DNA of 64,000 bases from JAHIKV01 sp965195225 (GCA_965195225.1 CBDAFL010000060.1:41526-105525), one strand, 5' to 3'; shown: positions 8,854-17,632, numbered from the stretch's first letter. Numbers and translations: made by a program. Notes: generated by a model not told the origin, from the sequence alone.

Positions 8854-9442
8854 TTCGCGTATTCCTAAAGAATCGGGAGGAAAGCCGAGCTTCTCCCCCC
8901 ACCGACAAATCCATTTGTCGCAGCTGCCTGACGGCCCGAAGGTCACAGGCAACGGGGCTGATTATATCCCATCCAGGAAATTCGGTCAATCTCGCGAAAA
9001 GGGGACTTTGCCGGCTTGGCCAATCCCTTGCATTCCTTGTTCCCATGCTCCGCATGGGAACACACCGTCCGGACGCTCCCAAGTCCGCCGTTTTGGCGTA
9101 ACTCCTTGCCCCACCTCTCGTTACGACGCTCTGCGTCGTAACGCCCCGCGCGGACTCGGAGCGTCCCAGCCATGCGTTCCCACGCGGAGCATGGGAACGA
9201 GAGGATAAATTTTGTGCCGGTAGCGGCGGGACAACCCGATGCCATCACTGCCAGCACCTGGGCCACAACGACGCAAGCGGATATGCTATTGGAATGTTCC
9301 GTTCCGGGTGGCCCCCGGCGGCTTTATCGGCATTGAAATATGTATGGATCGATTGGGAGTACTGCAACAAGGTGGACAACCTCTTGGAAACGATAAACTT
9401 CCGCGACTTTTTCCGATCCCAGGTTTTTCGAGGAGTCACCAA
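8854..9442. other. Intergenic region between dnaG and the BMC gene
   Basis: These 589 bases separate divergent genes. They contain the composite family-A repeat at 9039-9198, including an inner stem CGTTACGACGC/GCGTCGTAACG. The last 240 bases, upstream of the BMC gene, show no convincing protein or promoter. Confidence 0.6.
9039..9198. repeat. Composite palindromic repeat, family A
   Basis: The element starts with GTTCCCATGCTCCGCATGGGAAC and ends with GTTCCCACGCGGAGCATGGGAAC. Inner arms around 9069 and 9150 (GGACGCTCC / GGAGCGTCC) and a central TTACGACGC hairpin give a nested cruciform-like layout. It parallels the element at 3131-3266 in plan but differs in its inner sequence. Confidence 0.75.
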
Positions 9443-10066
9443 GTGAGACGAGCCTTGGGATTGGTGGAGCTCCAGTCTTGGTCCGTTTCGATGGTCGCGC
9501 TTGACCGAATGGAAAAGGCGGCCGAAATCGAACTTATCCAGGTGGAGGCGAACGACCTGTACGGTACTTGCCTTAAAATCGCTGGCCCGTCGGCGCGGGT
9601 CCGCACGGCCGTCGCGGCCGGGGTAGCGACGGCCCAAGCGATGAAGGTTCCGTGCGTCGTCAGAGTGATAGACGCGCCGGAGCCGCGGGCCGAAACCGCT
9701 TGGAAAGCCCCCGCTGAGTTCAGTCCCTTGATCGAATCATCCTTGGTCCACGTTCCCCGTCAACAGAAAATGGAAAAAACCATGAGTGCGCCAACGCCCT
9801 TTGCGATTGGAATGATCGAAACCCAAGGCTTCACGGCGGTTTTCGAGGCGATCGACACGGCCTGCAAGACGGCCAACGTGGAAGTGATCGGCCGGGAAAA
9901 GTTGGGAGGAGGATACATCACGGTTCTCGTCAAAGGCGACGTGGCCGCCGTGACGGCCGCCGTGGCGGCCGGCAAGGAAAAAGTCGCCGAGCTTGGCAAG
10001 TTGATTGCCGCCCACGTGATTGCCCACCCCAGCCCTTCCGTGCTAGCGCTTCTGCCGAAAACATGA
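9443..10066 (+). CDS. Tandem bacterial-microcompartment (BMC) domain shell protein
   Basis: A 207-residue protein from a GTG at 9443, supported by AGGAG at 9431-9435. It contains two BMC domains: residues 4-78 (ALGLVELQSWSVSMVALDRM, then VRTAVAAGVATAQAM) and residues 119-200 (FAIGMIETQGFTAVFEAIDT, GGGYITVLVKGDVAAVTAAV). The 40-residue linker contains two Met codons (residues 110 and 114), so internal initiation could also yield a single-domain BMC-H-like product. BMC-T proteins form trimeric pseudohexamer tiles of microcompartment shells. No enzymes or other shell genes of a microcompartment lie nearby; the next gene is a YhcH-family protein. Confidence 0.87.
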   Translation: MRRALGLVELQSWSVSMVALDRMEKAAEIELIQVEANDLYGTCLKIAGPSARVRTAVAAGVATAQAMKVPCVVRVIDAPEPRAETAWKAPAEFSPLIESSLVHVPRQQKMEKTMSAPTPFAIGMIETQGFTAVFEAIDTACKTANVEVIGREKLGGGYITVLVKGDVAAVTAAVAAGKEKVAELGKLIAAHVIAHPSPSVLALLPKT

Positions 10067-10112
10067 CTTTTGCACATTCACATATTCTCCGCCAACAATT
10101 CGCAGGTGCATA

Positions 10113-10577
10113 ATGATTCTCGACCGCATCAACAATCGAACGCTGTACGAAACGTGGAGATCGGGCGTCGCCGAGGCCTTGGATTACCTCGCCAAAACCG
10201 ACTTCCAGAAAATGCCCGACGGAAAATATGAACTCGACGGCGAACGGCTGTTCGCCATCGTGCAGCGATACCGGCCGAAACCGCCGGCCGAAATCGTCTG
10301 GGAAGCGCATCGCAATTATATCGACATCCAGTACGTGGCCGAAGGAGTGGAACGGATGGGCTACGCGCCGCTCGGGGACCATCTGCGGGTGAAACAAGAC
10401 TACGATCCCCAACTGGACGCGATCTTTTACGAGGCCCAGGGCGACTTTTTCATCGTGCCGGCCGGAAGTTTCGTCGTCTTTACTCCCCAGGACATTCATG
10501 CCCCCGCTCTGGCCGTCGATTCACCCGATGATGCGAGCGAGGTTCTCAAGGTGGTTGTCAAATGTCTATTCCAGTGA
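10113..10577 (+). CDS. YhcH/YjgK/YiaL family protein (DUF386)
   Basis: A 154-residue cupin-like protein of the YhcH/YjgK/YiaL (EbgC) family. The metal-binding residues are recognisable in WEAHRNYIDIQYVAEG (about residues 67-82) and in FFIVPAGSFVVFTPQDIHAP (about 111-130). Members act in sugar metabolism, for example as anomerases or lyase-like helpers in sialic acid and beta-galactoside pathways. It begins 46 bases after the BMC protein in the same direction, so the two may be co-expressed; a role handling a sugar substrate of a compartment is speculation. Confidence 0.85.
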   Translation: MILDRINNRTLYETWRSGVAEALDYLAKTDFQKMPDGKYELDGERLFAIVQRYRPKPPAEIVWEAHRNYIDIQYVAEGVERMGYAPLGDHLRVKQDYDPQLDAIFYEAQGDFFIVPAGSFVVFTPQDIHAPALAVDSPDDASEVLKVVVKCLFQ

Positions 10578-10617
10578 GTCCGCGCACACACTGGCGCTCG
10601 TGGAGTAAGTCGCGTCC

Positions 10618-10701
10618 ATGTTCTCACCACGCATCCAACTGAAACCAGAGCGTTTGTTGATCGGCCAAAATAATTACGCAGGCTTGTGGGGTGTTCAATG
10701 A
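10618..10701 (+). CDS. 27-codon ORF duplicating the start of the GspF-like gene
   Basis: The frame ATG 10618 to TGA 10699-10701 encodes 27 residues beginning MFSPRIQLKP, the same ten residues that begin the GspF/PilC-like protein at 12871. The DNA match covers about 30 bases almost exactly and resumes as TTGATCGGCC after eight extra bases. The ORF ends in an ATGA overlap with the ABC ATPase start at 10698, so it could act as a coupling leader peptide. It may instead be a truncated gene copy left by a rearrangement that placed the ABC pair here. Expression is not established. Confidence 0.5.
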   Translation: MFSPRIQLKPERLLIGQNNYAGLWGVQ

Positions 10702-11477
10702 TCCGCGTCGTTGATGTTACTCATCACTATGGTGTGCGGCCCGTGCTGTGGCACGTGAATCTGGAAATCAGCAAGGGCGAACTGATCGCCGTGCTGGGCC
10801 CGAACGGCATGGGCAAGACGACGCTGCTGGGGGTTATCGCCGGCTCGCTCTGGCCCTTGAAGGGTCACGTCGAGATCGACGGCCTTCGCCGTCGGGCGTC
10901 GGAGCGGGACGAGCTGGCCATCCGCCGCCGCGTGGCCTATCTCCCCGACCGGCTTTGGCTGCCCGGCAACCGCACCGGCCGCGAGTTTCTCCTGGCCGTT
11001 GGCCGGTTGTACGACATCGAGGACGACCGGCTGATGAACCACGTCGACCGGCTGTTGCGCCTGTTCGACTTGGAGAAGGAAGGGGATTGGCCCATCCGCA
11101 GCTATTCGAACGGGCAGCAAAAGAAGATCGCCCTTTGTTCGGCCTTGGCCACCGAGGCGCCGGTGTTGATTCTCGACGAGCCGTTTTCCGGCGGGCTCGA
11201 CCCGTCGGGCATCATTGCCCTGAAAAAGATTCTGCAACATCTGGCCGCCGACTGCGATGTGACGGTCGTGATGGCCGCGCCCGTGCCCGAGTTGGTCGAA
11301 GAAATGGCCCATCGGATTGTGATTCTCGCCGACGGTCGTGTGACGGCGTTCGACTCGGCCGACGGTCTGCGGCGTCAAGCAGGCTGCAGCGGCCCGCTGG
11401 CCGAGGTCTTCGAGCGACTCGTGCATCCGCAGACGGTGGACAATCTCCGCCAGTATTTCGAGGGAGCCGCCAAGTGA
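10698..11477 (+). CDS. ABC transporter ATP-binding protein
   Basis: A 259-residue ATPase; ATG 10698 is preferred to an in-frame GTG at 10686 because the homology starts with IRVVDVTHHYG and the ATG overlaps the stop of the small upstream ORF. Walker A is GPNGMGKTT (about residues 36-44), the signature loop is SYSNGQQKKIAL, and Walker B is VLILDEPFSGGLDP. It lacks an attached membrane domain. The neighbouring gene overlaps its stop (GTGA) and encodes a multi-span protein, so the two form an export-type ABC system similar to those with separate membrane subunits. Substrate unknown. Confidence 0.88.
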   Translation: MIRVVDVTHHYGVRPVLWHVNLEISKGELIAVLGPNGMGKTTLLGVIAGSLWPLKGHVEIDGLRRRASERDELAIRRRVAYLPDRLWLPGNRTGREFLLAVGRLYDIEDDRLMNHVDRLLRLFDLEKEGDWPIRSYSNGQQKKIALCSALATEAPVLILDEPFSGGLDPSGIIALKKILQHLAADCDVTVVMAAPVPELVEEMAHRIVILADGRVTAFDSADGLRRQAGCSGPLAEVFERLVHPQTVDNLRQYFEGAAK

Positions 11478-12649
11478 TTCGCCCGATCATCCGCTGGTTC
11501 CGTTTGGTGATGCCGCCTCGATGGGTCGTCGTTCTGGTTCTTTTCACGCTCCTGTCCATCGAGGGATTGCACCTCTGGGCGTGGTACTGGATCGGCGTGA
11601 GCGGAGGTATCACCGAATTACGCGATAACACGGCGGTGGGGTTGATGGTCCTCTACGGCGCGTTCCGCGTGGTGGCCTTTCATCCGATTTGGCGACGGAC
11701 CTACCGCGAGTGGCTGGCGCTGATTCCGTGGGACAGCCGCAAGCCGCTCCTTTTGGGGCCGATCCATCTGGTCACTCAGGATCTGGCCGTATTGATGCTG
11801 GTGATGCTGGCCCTATACGGTACGGAAATCGGCCGAATGTATGTCGCCTTTGCATTTCTACTTTCATACCTGATTGTCTTAAGCGCTTCGTTCTGGGCAA
11901 CCGGCCCGTGGTGGATGGGCTATCTGGTCGTCTTCGGCCTGGGACTGGCGGTCCGGTTTACTCAATCTCCCTTGCTCGCTTCGGCGGTGCTTGTGGCGAT
12001 GTACTTCGTAGCTTGGAAAGGACTTCGGATGGCGCTCGCCCGATTCCCTTGGCCGCTGGGGGAACTGTTCGAGGCGGTGGAACGATCTGTGTCCGTGACC
12101 GCGCGACAGCGGAGAGACCCCTTTAAGGCGACAAAACGGGGTTTGGGCTGGCCGTACGATCAGCTTCGAGCCTACCGGCAAACAAGTTTCCGCATCCCGC
12201 GCCGCGACACCCTGCTCGTTCCGTTGTTGGCCGGCTGGTGCGTTTACGCTGTGGTGGCTGCCCAACCGGACCCCAGAGAAGGCTCGCAGATGTCCTTTGT
12301 GTTATTTTTAACTGTTTTGGTCGGGTGCTGCATGTTCAGGTTCCTTCGATACGTAATCGAACACCGGCCGCCCATTAGCATTTTTGGCCGGATCGCAACC
12401 GGTCGTTTGATTATCCCCGGATACGACCGCATCTTGGCCGCGCCGTTATGTATGCTTGTGGTCGGCGCAATCTCTCCAATCGCTCTGCGTGCCGTCGGTA
12501 TGTCGGACGCGATCGCGTTCCCGATCTCCATATCCTTGGTTTTGCTGATTGCGATGAACATGGGACCGTCGTACGAGCGCTGGCGTTTGACCGGTCATCA
12601 CCGGATCGCGCCCCAATATAACGGCAACCAGGAATTCGTGCGGTTGTAG
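11474..12649 (+). CDS. Multi-span membrane protein, probable partner of the ABC ATPase
   Basis: About 391 residues from the GTG at 11474, which overlaps the stop of the ATPase gene. Many hydrophobic segments are visible (VVVLVLFTLLSIEG, LAVLMLVMLALYG, YLVVFGLGLAVRF, LVVGAISPIALRAVG). No recognised permease signature was found, but the overlapping gene order argues that it is the transmembrane subunit of the ATPase. The C-terminal third is lower in GC and less clearly conserved. Substrate and direction of transport cannot be read from the sequence. Confidence 0.7.
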   Translation: MIRPIIRWFRLVMPPRWVVVLVLFTLLSIEGLHLWAWYWIGVSGGITELRDNTAVGLMVLYGAFRVVAFHPIWRRTYREWLALIPWDSRKPLLLGPIHLVTQDLAVLMLVMLALYGTEIGRMYVAFAFLLSYLIVLSASFWATGPWWMGYLVVFGLGLAVRFTQSPLLASAVLVAMYFVAWKGLRMALARFPWPLGELFEAVERSVSVTARQRRDPFKATKRGLGWPYDQLRAYRQTSFRIPRRDTLLVPLLAGWCVYAVVAAQPDPREGSQMSFVLFLTVLVGCCMFRFLRYVIEHRPPISIFGRIATGRLIIPGYDRILAAPLCMLVVGAISPIALRAVGMSDAIAFPISISLVLLIAMNMGPSYERWRLTGHHRIAPQYNGNQEFVRL

Positions 12650-12864
12650 GTTGTAGTGTTGTCCTCTTTTTCGCTCCCGGCTCCCCGTGCGCTTGGGAGA
12701 ACGTGAAGTTGATTTTGCCCAAGTGCTTGGCTTGGAAATAGTTATTGAGAAGCGATCCACGCCAGATCGACAAAAAGCAACTGACCGTATAACTGGATTG
12801 GGGTTCTGGTCAATTTCCGCTGTTGTGGGATAATAGAGTCGGCAAGGAACGAGACCGGCAACAA

Positions 12865-13902
12865 ATGACCATGTTCTCCCCACGCATCCAACTGAAACCG
12901 TTGATCGGCCTCTGCCGCCGCACGAGCACGGCGCTGGAGGCGGGCATCGACGTTCGGACCGTCTTCGCGCGCGAGGCCGATCGGGCCACCGGACACCTAA
13001 GCCAACACCTGTTGCAGATCAGCCGCGATCTGACACAAGGCGAATCGTTGGCCGACGCCCTGGCCCACACCGAGGATTACTTCCCCCGCCTGTTCCGCGA
13101 ACTGATCGAAGTGGGTGAACAGACCGGAAGGCTGGACGCCGTCCTGCTCCAACTGGCCGAACATTACCAGACCCGGCTGTCCATGCGCCGCATCTTCCTG
13201 GCCGCCATCACCTGGCCGCTGGCCCAATTGGGAATCGCATTGGGGGTCATTGGATTTCTGATCTGGATCATGGGCGTCTTGCCCAAGATGCCCGGCAACA
13301 AAAGCATCGATATCCTCGGCCTCGGATTGATCGGCAACCAAGGGCTGACCATATATCTGTGCTTTCTGGCCGTCGTGGGAGTGATCCTATGGATCGTTCT
13401 GCGGGCCGTCGTCCGCGGAATGGTTTGGATCCGGCCGGTTCAACGTCTGCTGTTGCGGCTGCCCGGGTTCGGAAAGCCGCTGCAAACAATGGCGTTGGCT
13501 CGGCTGGCGTGGTCGATGCACCTGACGATGAGCACGGGCATGGACGTTCGCCGCGCGTTGAAACTATCTCTGCGCAGCACGCGCAACGCCCGATACATCG
13601 ACCAGATACCCGCGATCGACGCGGAGATCACGGCCGGCAATTCGATCCACGAGGCGTTTTGCTCCGCAGGCGGATACCCGGTCGATTTTCTCGACTCGCT
13701 GGCCGTCGGCGAGCAGAGCGGTAAGATCGTCGAGTCGATGGGCGTGTTGTCGCGTCAGTATCAGGAGCAAGCCCGGCTGGCGCTGGCCGCGCTGACCATG
13801 TTGGCCGGCTGGGCCGTCTGGGGGCTGGTCGCCGTGCTGATCATCATGTTGATCTTTCGGATATTCTCGTTTTATCTGGGCGCGATCAGCGGGGCGATGT
13901 AG
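12865..13902 (+). CDS. Type II secretion / type IV pilus F-family inner-membrane protein (GspF/PilC-like)
   Basis: About 345 residues from ATG 12865; ATG 12871 is an alternative. It has two T2SF domains: the first around residues 15-125 (GIDVRTVFAREADR, DALAHTEDYFPRLFRELIEVGEQTG) and the second around residues 215-335 (TGMDVRRALKLSL, FLDSLAVGEQSGKIVESM), each followed by membrane spans (LGIALGVIGFLIWIMGVL, LTMLAGWAVWGLVAVLIIML). GspF/PilC proteins organise the inner-membrane assembly platform of secretion or pilus systems. It stands alone, with no GspE or pseudopilin gene next to it. A fragment of its 5' end is duplicated at 10618. Confidence 0.88.
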   Translation: MTMFSPRIQLKPLIGLCRRTSTALEAGIDVRTVFAREADRATGHLSQHLLQISRDLTQGESLADALAHTEDYFPRLFRELIEVGEQTGRLDAVLLQLAEHYQTRLSMRRIFLAAITWPLAQLGIALGVIGFLIWIMGVLPKMPGNKSIDILGLGLIGNQGLTIYLCFLAVVGVILWIVLRAVVRGMVWIRPVQRLLLRLPGFGKPLQTMALARLAWSMHLTMSTGMDVRRALKLSLRSTRNARYIDQIPAIDAEITAGNSIHEAFCSAGGYPVDFLDSLAVGEQSGKIVESMGVLSRQYQEQARLALAALTMLAGWAVWGLVAVLIIMLIFRIFSFYLGAISGAM

Positions 13903-13906
13903 ACCG

Positions 13907-13960
13907 GTAGGCCGGGTTGCAACCCGGCGATCAATCTTGCCGGGTCGCGACCCGGCCTAC
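13907..13960. repeat. Palindromic repeat, family B
   Basis: The outer arms GTAGGCCGGGT and ACCCGGCCTAC enclose a second GGGTTGCAACCC / GGGTCGCGACCC pair of hairpins. A second copy lies at 30943-31005. The right end contains the stop codon of the minus-strand SLC13-type gene, and the left end begins just after the GspF-like stop. It may double as a bidirectional terminator. Confidence 0.8.
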
Positions 13961-15819
13961 GGAAAGAACGGCCAGACCCGGGGGATGAGGACCACGGCCA
14001 TCGTGCCGACCGTTATGTCCAGCGGGATGCCGATGCGGAGATAGTCGCTGAATCGATAGCCGCCCGGCCCGTAGACCATCAGGTTGGTCTGATAGCTGAT
14101 CGGCGTGGCAAAGCTGGCCGAGGCGGCGATCATCACGCAGATCACGAACGGATACACGTTTGCATCCAGATGCTGCGCGGTCGAGAGGGCGAAGGGAAAC
14201 ATCAACGCGGCCGACGCGCTGTTGGTGATGACCTCGGTCATGACCGAGGTCATCAGGTATATCGCCGCCAGCGCGAGCCACGGGTTGCTTTGTACGGTCT
14301 GGATGATCCCGCCGGCGATCTGGTTGGCTGCGCCGCTGTTTTCCAGTGCCCGGCCGATCCCCAGCGCGCAGGCGATGGCCAACAAGACCTGCCAGTCGAT
14401 GCTGCGTCGAGCCTCGTCGACGTGAACGCAGCGTGTAAATACCATCAGCGCCGCCGCGACCATCGCCGCCTTGAACATGGTGATTTTGCCCAAGTCGATC
14501 GCTCCGCCGCCGAGATTTATTTTCAGCGTTCCCCAATATTCGCTCAGAGTGACCGCCAGCACCATACCCAGGATAATGGCCAGGGCGATTGCCCAGCGTT
14601 CGTGGCGCGGCGGGTTCGAGTTCTCTACTTTGCTGATCAAGTAGAATTTTCGGCTGTTGCGGTGTTCATTGACGAATGATGGGTGGGCCTCGAGCAGCAA
14701 CGAATCGCCCGCGCGGAGCACGATGTCGCCGATCTTTCCCCGCACTCGCTCGCCGTGCCGGGCCACGGCGATAACCACCGCGTTGTAGAGCGAGCGGAAG
14801 CGTCCTTCGCGGATCGTCTTGCCCACGACCGGGCAACTAGTGCTGGGCACGGCCTCGATCAGACAGCGGGTCGATCGCGGCGAATCGAGCTTGAACACTT
14901 GGTTGGTGGCCGGCGTCAGGCCGCGTATCTTTTGCAGATCGACCATCGAATCGACGATGCCCACGAAAACCAGGTGATCGTTGCTGCGCAGCACTTCCTC
15001 CGGCCCGACGGCGGGTAGGACCGTTTCGTCGCGATAGATTTCGCCCAGATATAGCCCCTGCAGGTGGCGCAGGCCGGCCTGCTCGATCGACTTTCCGACC
15101 AGCGGGCTGCCCGGCTCGACCAGCATTTCGATGGTGTACTGCCGCGGATCGGCGACCGAGGCCATGGCGGATTGACGGTTTGGCAACAGCCAGTGGCTTC
15201 CGGCGATGACCAGCGCTACTCCGGCCAGCGCACAGGGAATGCCGACCCAGGCGATGTCGAACATCCCCAGCCCCCGAGGCACGTTGGGCGCGATTCCGGC
15301 GGCCTGCTGGGTCTCGTAAACGCGGATCAACATGCCGTTTACCAGCAGGTTCGTGCTGGTTCCGACGAGCGTGCAAGTGCCGCCGAGAATCGCGGCGTAG
15401 CTCAAGGGAATCATCAGCTTCGAGGATGGAATGCGATGTTTCTTGGCCCATTCGTTGACGGTCGGGATGAGCATCGCCACGACCGGCGTGTTGTTGATGA
15501 ACGCGCTCAGAAAGGCCGTGGGGACCATCATCCGCCAGGTAGCCTGGACCGTCGATTTCGAGCGGCCGAAGATACGGTCGGCAAGCCAGGAGATGGCCCC
15601 GGTTTCGACCACTCCCGCCGCGACGACGAACAGCAGGCCGATGGTAATCATGCCCTCGTTTGAAAAACCGGCCAGGGCGTCTTCGGCGCCGACAATTCCG
15701 GCCAGCAGGAGGATCATTAGCCCTCCGCCGAGCACCAGATCGGGCGCCAATCGCGTGGCGGCGAGCATTGCCACCACCATTGCCACGACTGCCAACGTTA
15801 GATAGGCGTCAAAACCCAT
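13957..15819 (-). CDS. SLC13-family transporter with two RCK_C (TrkA-C) domains
   Basis: A 620-residue membrane protein. The N-terminal half has anion-transporter helices (LVLGGGLMILLLAGIVGAED, FLSAFINNTPVVAMLIPTV, CTLVGTSTNLLVNGML). The centre carries two RCK_C domains, about residues 212-290 and 300-385 (EPGSPLVGKSIEQAG; CPVVGKTIREGRFRSLY). The C-terminal helices include SVMTEVITNSASAALMFP. The family comprises sodium-coupled carboxylate, sulfate or related anion transporters; bacterial members with RCK domains are often annotated as sulfate or SLC13 permeases. The true substrate is not evident. The TAG stop lies inside a family-B repeat. Confidence 0.88.
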   Translation of the reverse strand: MGFDAYLTLAVVAMVVAMLAATRLAPDLVLGGGLMILLLAGIVGAEDALAGFSNEGMITIGLLFVVAAGVVETGAISWLADRIFGRSKSTVQATWRMMVPTAFLSAFINNTPVVAMLIPTVNEWAKKHRIPSSKLMIPLSYAAILGGTCTLVGTSTNLLVNGMLIRVYETQQAAGIAPNVPRGLGMFDIAWVGIPCALAGVALVIAGSHWLLPNRQSAMASVADPRQYTIEMLVEPGSPLVGKSIEQAGLRHLQGLYLGEIYRDETVLPAVGPEEVLRSNDHLVFVGIVDSMVDLQKIRGLTPATNQVFKLDSPRSTRCLIEAVPSTSCPVVGKTIREGRFRSLYNAVVIAVARHGERVRGKIGDIVLRAGDSLLLEAHPSFVNEHRNSRKFYLISKVENSNPPRHERWAIALAIILGMVLAVTLSEYWGTLKINLGGGAIDLGKITMFKAAMVAAALMVFTRCVHVDEARRSIDWQVLLAIACALGIGRALENSGAANQIAGGIIQTVQSNPWLALAAIYLMTSVMTEVITNSASAALMFPFALSTAQHLDANVYPFVICVMIAASASFATPISYQTNLMVYGPGGYRFSDYLRIGIPLDITVGTMAVVLIPRVWPFFP

Positions 15820-15879
15820 TGGTGCTCATCCCGCAGTGCAAAACCGCAACCGGACGGACGGTGCTTACTCGGACCCGTA

Positions 15880-16317
15880 TTATTCCGCCTCTTCGATCAC
15901 GGCGACCTTCTCCATCTGATCGCCCTGCTCGATCGAATCCACGATGTCTTGACCCTCGACCACTTGGCCGAAGACGGAATGTTTGCCGTCCAGCCAGGGC
16001 GTTGCAATGTGAGTGATGAAAAACTGCGAGCCGTTGGTGTTCGGGCCGGCGTTGGCCATCGAGAGCACGCCGGAACCGCCGTGCTTGAGGTTGGCGTGGA
16101 ACTCGTCCTCGAAGGTGTATCCCGGTCCGCCGGTGCCGGTCCCCTCGGGACAGCCGGCTTGGATCATAAAGTCGGGGATGACGCGGTGGAACTTCAGGCC
16201 GTCGTAAAAACCCTCGCCGGAAAGTTTCTCGAAGTTGGCCACCGTCTTTGGGGCCTTGTCGGCGTGAAGCTTCAGGCGGATCGTGCCGCGGTTGGTCGTA
16301 ATCGTGGCGACTTTCAT
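15880..16317 (-). CDS. Peptidyl-prolyl cis-trans isomerase, cyclophilin type
   Basis: A 145-residue single-domain cyclophilin. Active-site motifs are clear: FHRVIPDFMIQAGCPEGTGT (about residues 43-62), LSMANAGPNTNGSQFFIT (about 84-101), and the substrate-pocket region TPWLDGKHSVFGQVVEGQ. There is no signal peptide, so it is probably a cytoplasmic PpiB-like folding catalyst. It is followed by the SLC13-type transporter gene on the same strand after a 60-base gap. Confidence 0.95.
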   Translation of the reverse strand: MKVATITTNRGTIRLKLHADKAPKTVANFEKLSGEGFYDGLKFHRVIPDFMIQAGCPEGTGTGGPGYTFEDEFHANLKHGGSGVLSMANAGPNTNGSQFFITHIATPWLDGKHSVFGQVVEGQDIVDSIEQGDQMEKVAVIEEAE

Positions 16318-16344
16318 CGTATCAAACCTTTCTGGATCGGGAAT

Positions 16345-16414
16345 GTGGCACAGCCGCCTTCGGCCGCGTCCGAAATCTCACATTCATTCACACAGCCGAG
16401 GGCGGCTGTGCCAC
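16345..16414. repeat. Inverted repeat upstream of the cyclophilin gene
   Basis: Arms GTGGCACAGCCGCC and GGCGGCTGTGCCAC are perfectly complementary and about 42 bases apart. It lies 28 bases upstream of the cyclophilin start and belongs to the general class of short mobile palindromes in this window; no second copy with the same arms was seen. Confidence 0.7.
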
Positions 16415-16528
16415 ACGTAAATGCGTTGCCGCACATTATGACGTAATTACGGCATGTTTGACAAGTATGCTTCAAGAAAGCCCACCTGGGGGCGAACATC
16501 AAATAATGCTACACTTGGGTCGCGTCTG

Positions 16529-16551
16529 GTTCCCATGCTCCGCGTGGGAAC
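16529..16551. repeat. Palindromic repeat, family A
   Basis: This is a single copy of GTTCCCATGCTCCGCGTGGGAAC, 52 bases upstream of the epimerase start codon. Confidence 0.75.
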
Positions 16552-16603
16552 GAGGATTTTCCTGATACACCAATTCGGCGGATCGCACGGCAAGGAGCTT
16601 TTC

Positions 16604-17554
16604 ATGCGCACGTTTCTCGTTACCGGGGGCGCCGGCTTTATCGGCTCGCACATCGCCGAGGCGCTCGTCCAGCGCGGCGACCGGGTCCGCGTACTCGACA
16701 ACCTCAGCACCGGATTCCTGGCGAATATCGAGGGCTTCCGCGAGGGGGTCGAGTTTGTCGAGGGGGACGTGACCGACGCGGAGACCGTTGCCCGGGCGGT
16801 CGAGGGGGTGGACTGCGTGTTTCACGAGGCCGCGCTGGCCTCCGTGCCCGCCAGCCTCGATCGGCCGTTGGATAGTCATGCCGCCTGCGCGACCGGCACG
16901 GTCGTGCTGCTGGACGCCGCGCGTCGGGCAGGTGTGCGCCGGGTGGTCTACGCCGCCAGCAGCGCGGCATACGGAGACCGGTCCACCGGCAGCAAGCGGG
17001 AGAGCGATCTGCCCGATCCGCTCTCGCCATACGCAGCCGCCAAGGCCGCCGGCGAACTTTATTGCCAGGCGTTCTGGCGCAGCTTCGGCCTGGAGACGGT
17101 CGCCATCCGCTACTTCAACGTCTTCGGCCCCCGACAAGACCCGAAAAGCCAATACTCGGCCGTTATTCCGCTGTTCATCACGGCGATGCTCTCGGGCAGC
17201 CGGCCGGTGGTTTTCGGCGACGGCCGTCAGTCGCGCGACTTCTCTTTCGTGGCCAACGTGGTCCATGCTAATCTGTTGGCCGCCGACGCGGCGGACGTGG
17301 CCGGGCGGACGATCAACGCCGCCGATGGTCGCTCGATCGACCTGCTGAAACTGCTGGAGATACTCAACCGGCTGTTGGGTATGAACATCGAGCCGGACGT
17401 CGCCCCGCCGCGCGCCGGCGACGTCCGCGAGAGCCTGGCCGACATCACTCTTGCCAGAACGTTGCTCGGCTACGAGCCGCAAGTCGATTTTGAGGAGGGC
17501 CTGCGGCGGTCGATCGATTATTATCGGCAGGTCGCTGCACGGTCGCAATCATAA
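16604..17554 (+). CDS. NAD-dependent sugar-nucleotide epimerase/dehydratase (UDP-glucose 4-epimerase-like)
   Basis: A 316-residue extended SDR from ATG 16604, with AAGGAG at 16592. The N-terminal GGAGFIGSHIAEAL is the NAD-binding glycine motif. YAASSAAYGD provides the catalytic Ser and SPYAAAKAAGELY the YxxxK pair. YFNVFGPRQDP is the conserved nucleotide-sugar contact of the family, and RDFSFVANVV is the typical downstream segment. Such enzymes interconvert UDP-hexoses or UDP-GlcNAc epimers for surface polysaccharide synthesis. It stands alone between repeat-rich intergenic regions, so its substrate cannot be inferred from context. Confidence 0.9.
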   Translation: MRTFLVTGGAGFIGSHIAEALVQRGDRVRVLDNLSTGFLANIEGFREGVEFVEGDVTDAETVARAVEGVDCVFHEAALASVPASLDRPLDSHAACATGTVVLLDAARRAGVRRVVYAASSAAYGDRSTGSKRESDLPDPLSPYAAAKAAGELYCQAFWRSFGLETVAIRYFNVFGPRQDPKSQYSAVIPLFITAMLSGSRPVVFGDGRQSRDFSFVANVVHANLLAADAADVAGRTINAADGRSIDLLKLLEILNRLLGMNIEPDVAPPRAGDVRESLADITLARTLLGYEPQVDFEEGLRRSIDYYRQVAARSQS

Positions 17555-17583
17555 TGTGTTGCCCCAGGCAGAACGCTCTTCCT

Positions 17584-17632
17584 GTAACCGTTTACAGGGG
17601 ACTGCCCCCCTGACGCTGCGGGAAGGGGACGG
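17584..17632. repeat. Interspersed repeat, family G
   Basis: The segment GTAACCGTTTACAGGGGACT continues through a C-rich stretch to GGGAAGGGGACGG. A second copy at 30241-30290 matches over almost all 49 bases. Partial copies occur near 44953 (reverse orientation) and 56116. It contains GGGGACTGCCCCCC, a potential hairpin. Confidence 0.75.

Noticed and set aside
8854..9039. rpsU in front of dnaG
   Set aside because: No small basic S21-like frame was found upstream of dnaG on the minus strand, so the classic rpsU-dnaG-rpoD order is not complete here.
16499..17548. 349-codon open frame on the minus strand
   Set aside because: It is antisense to the epimerase, whose motifs are clear.
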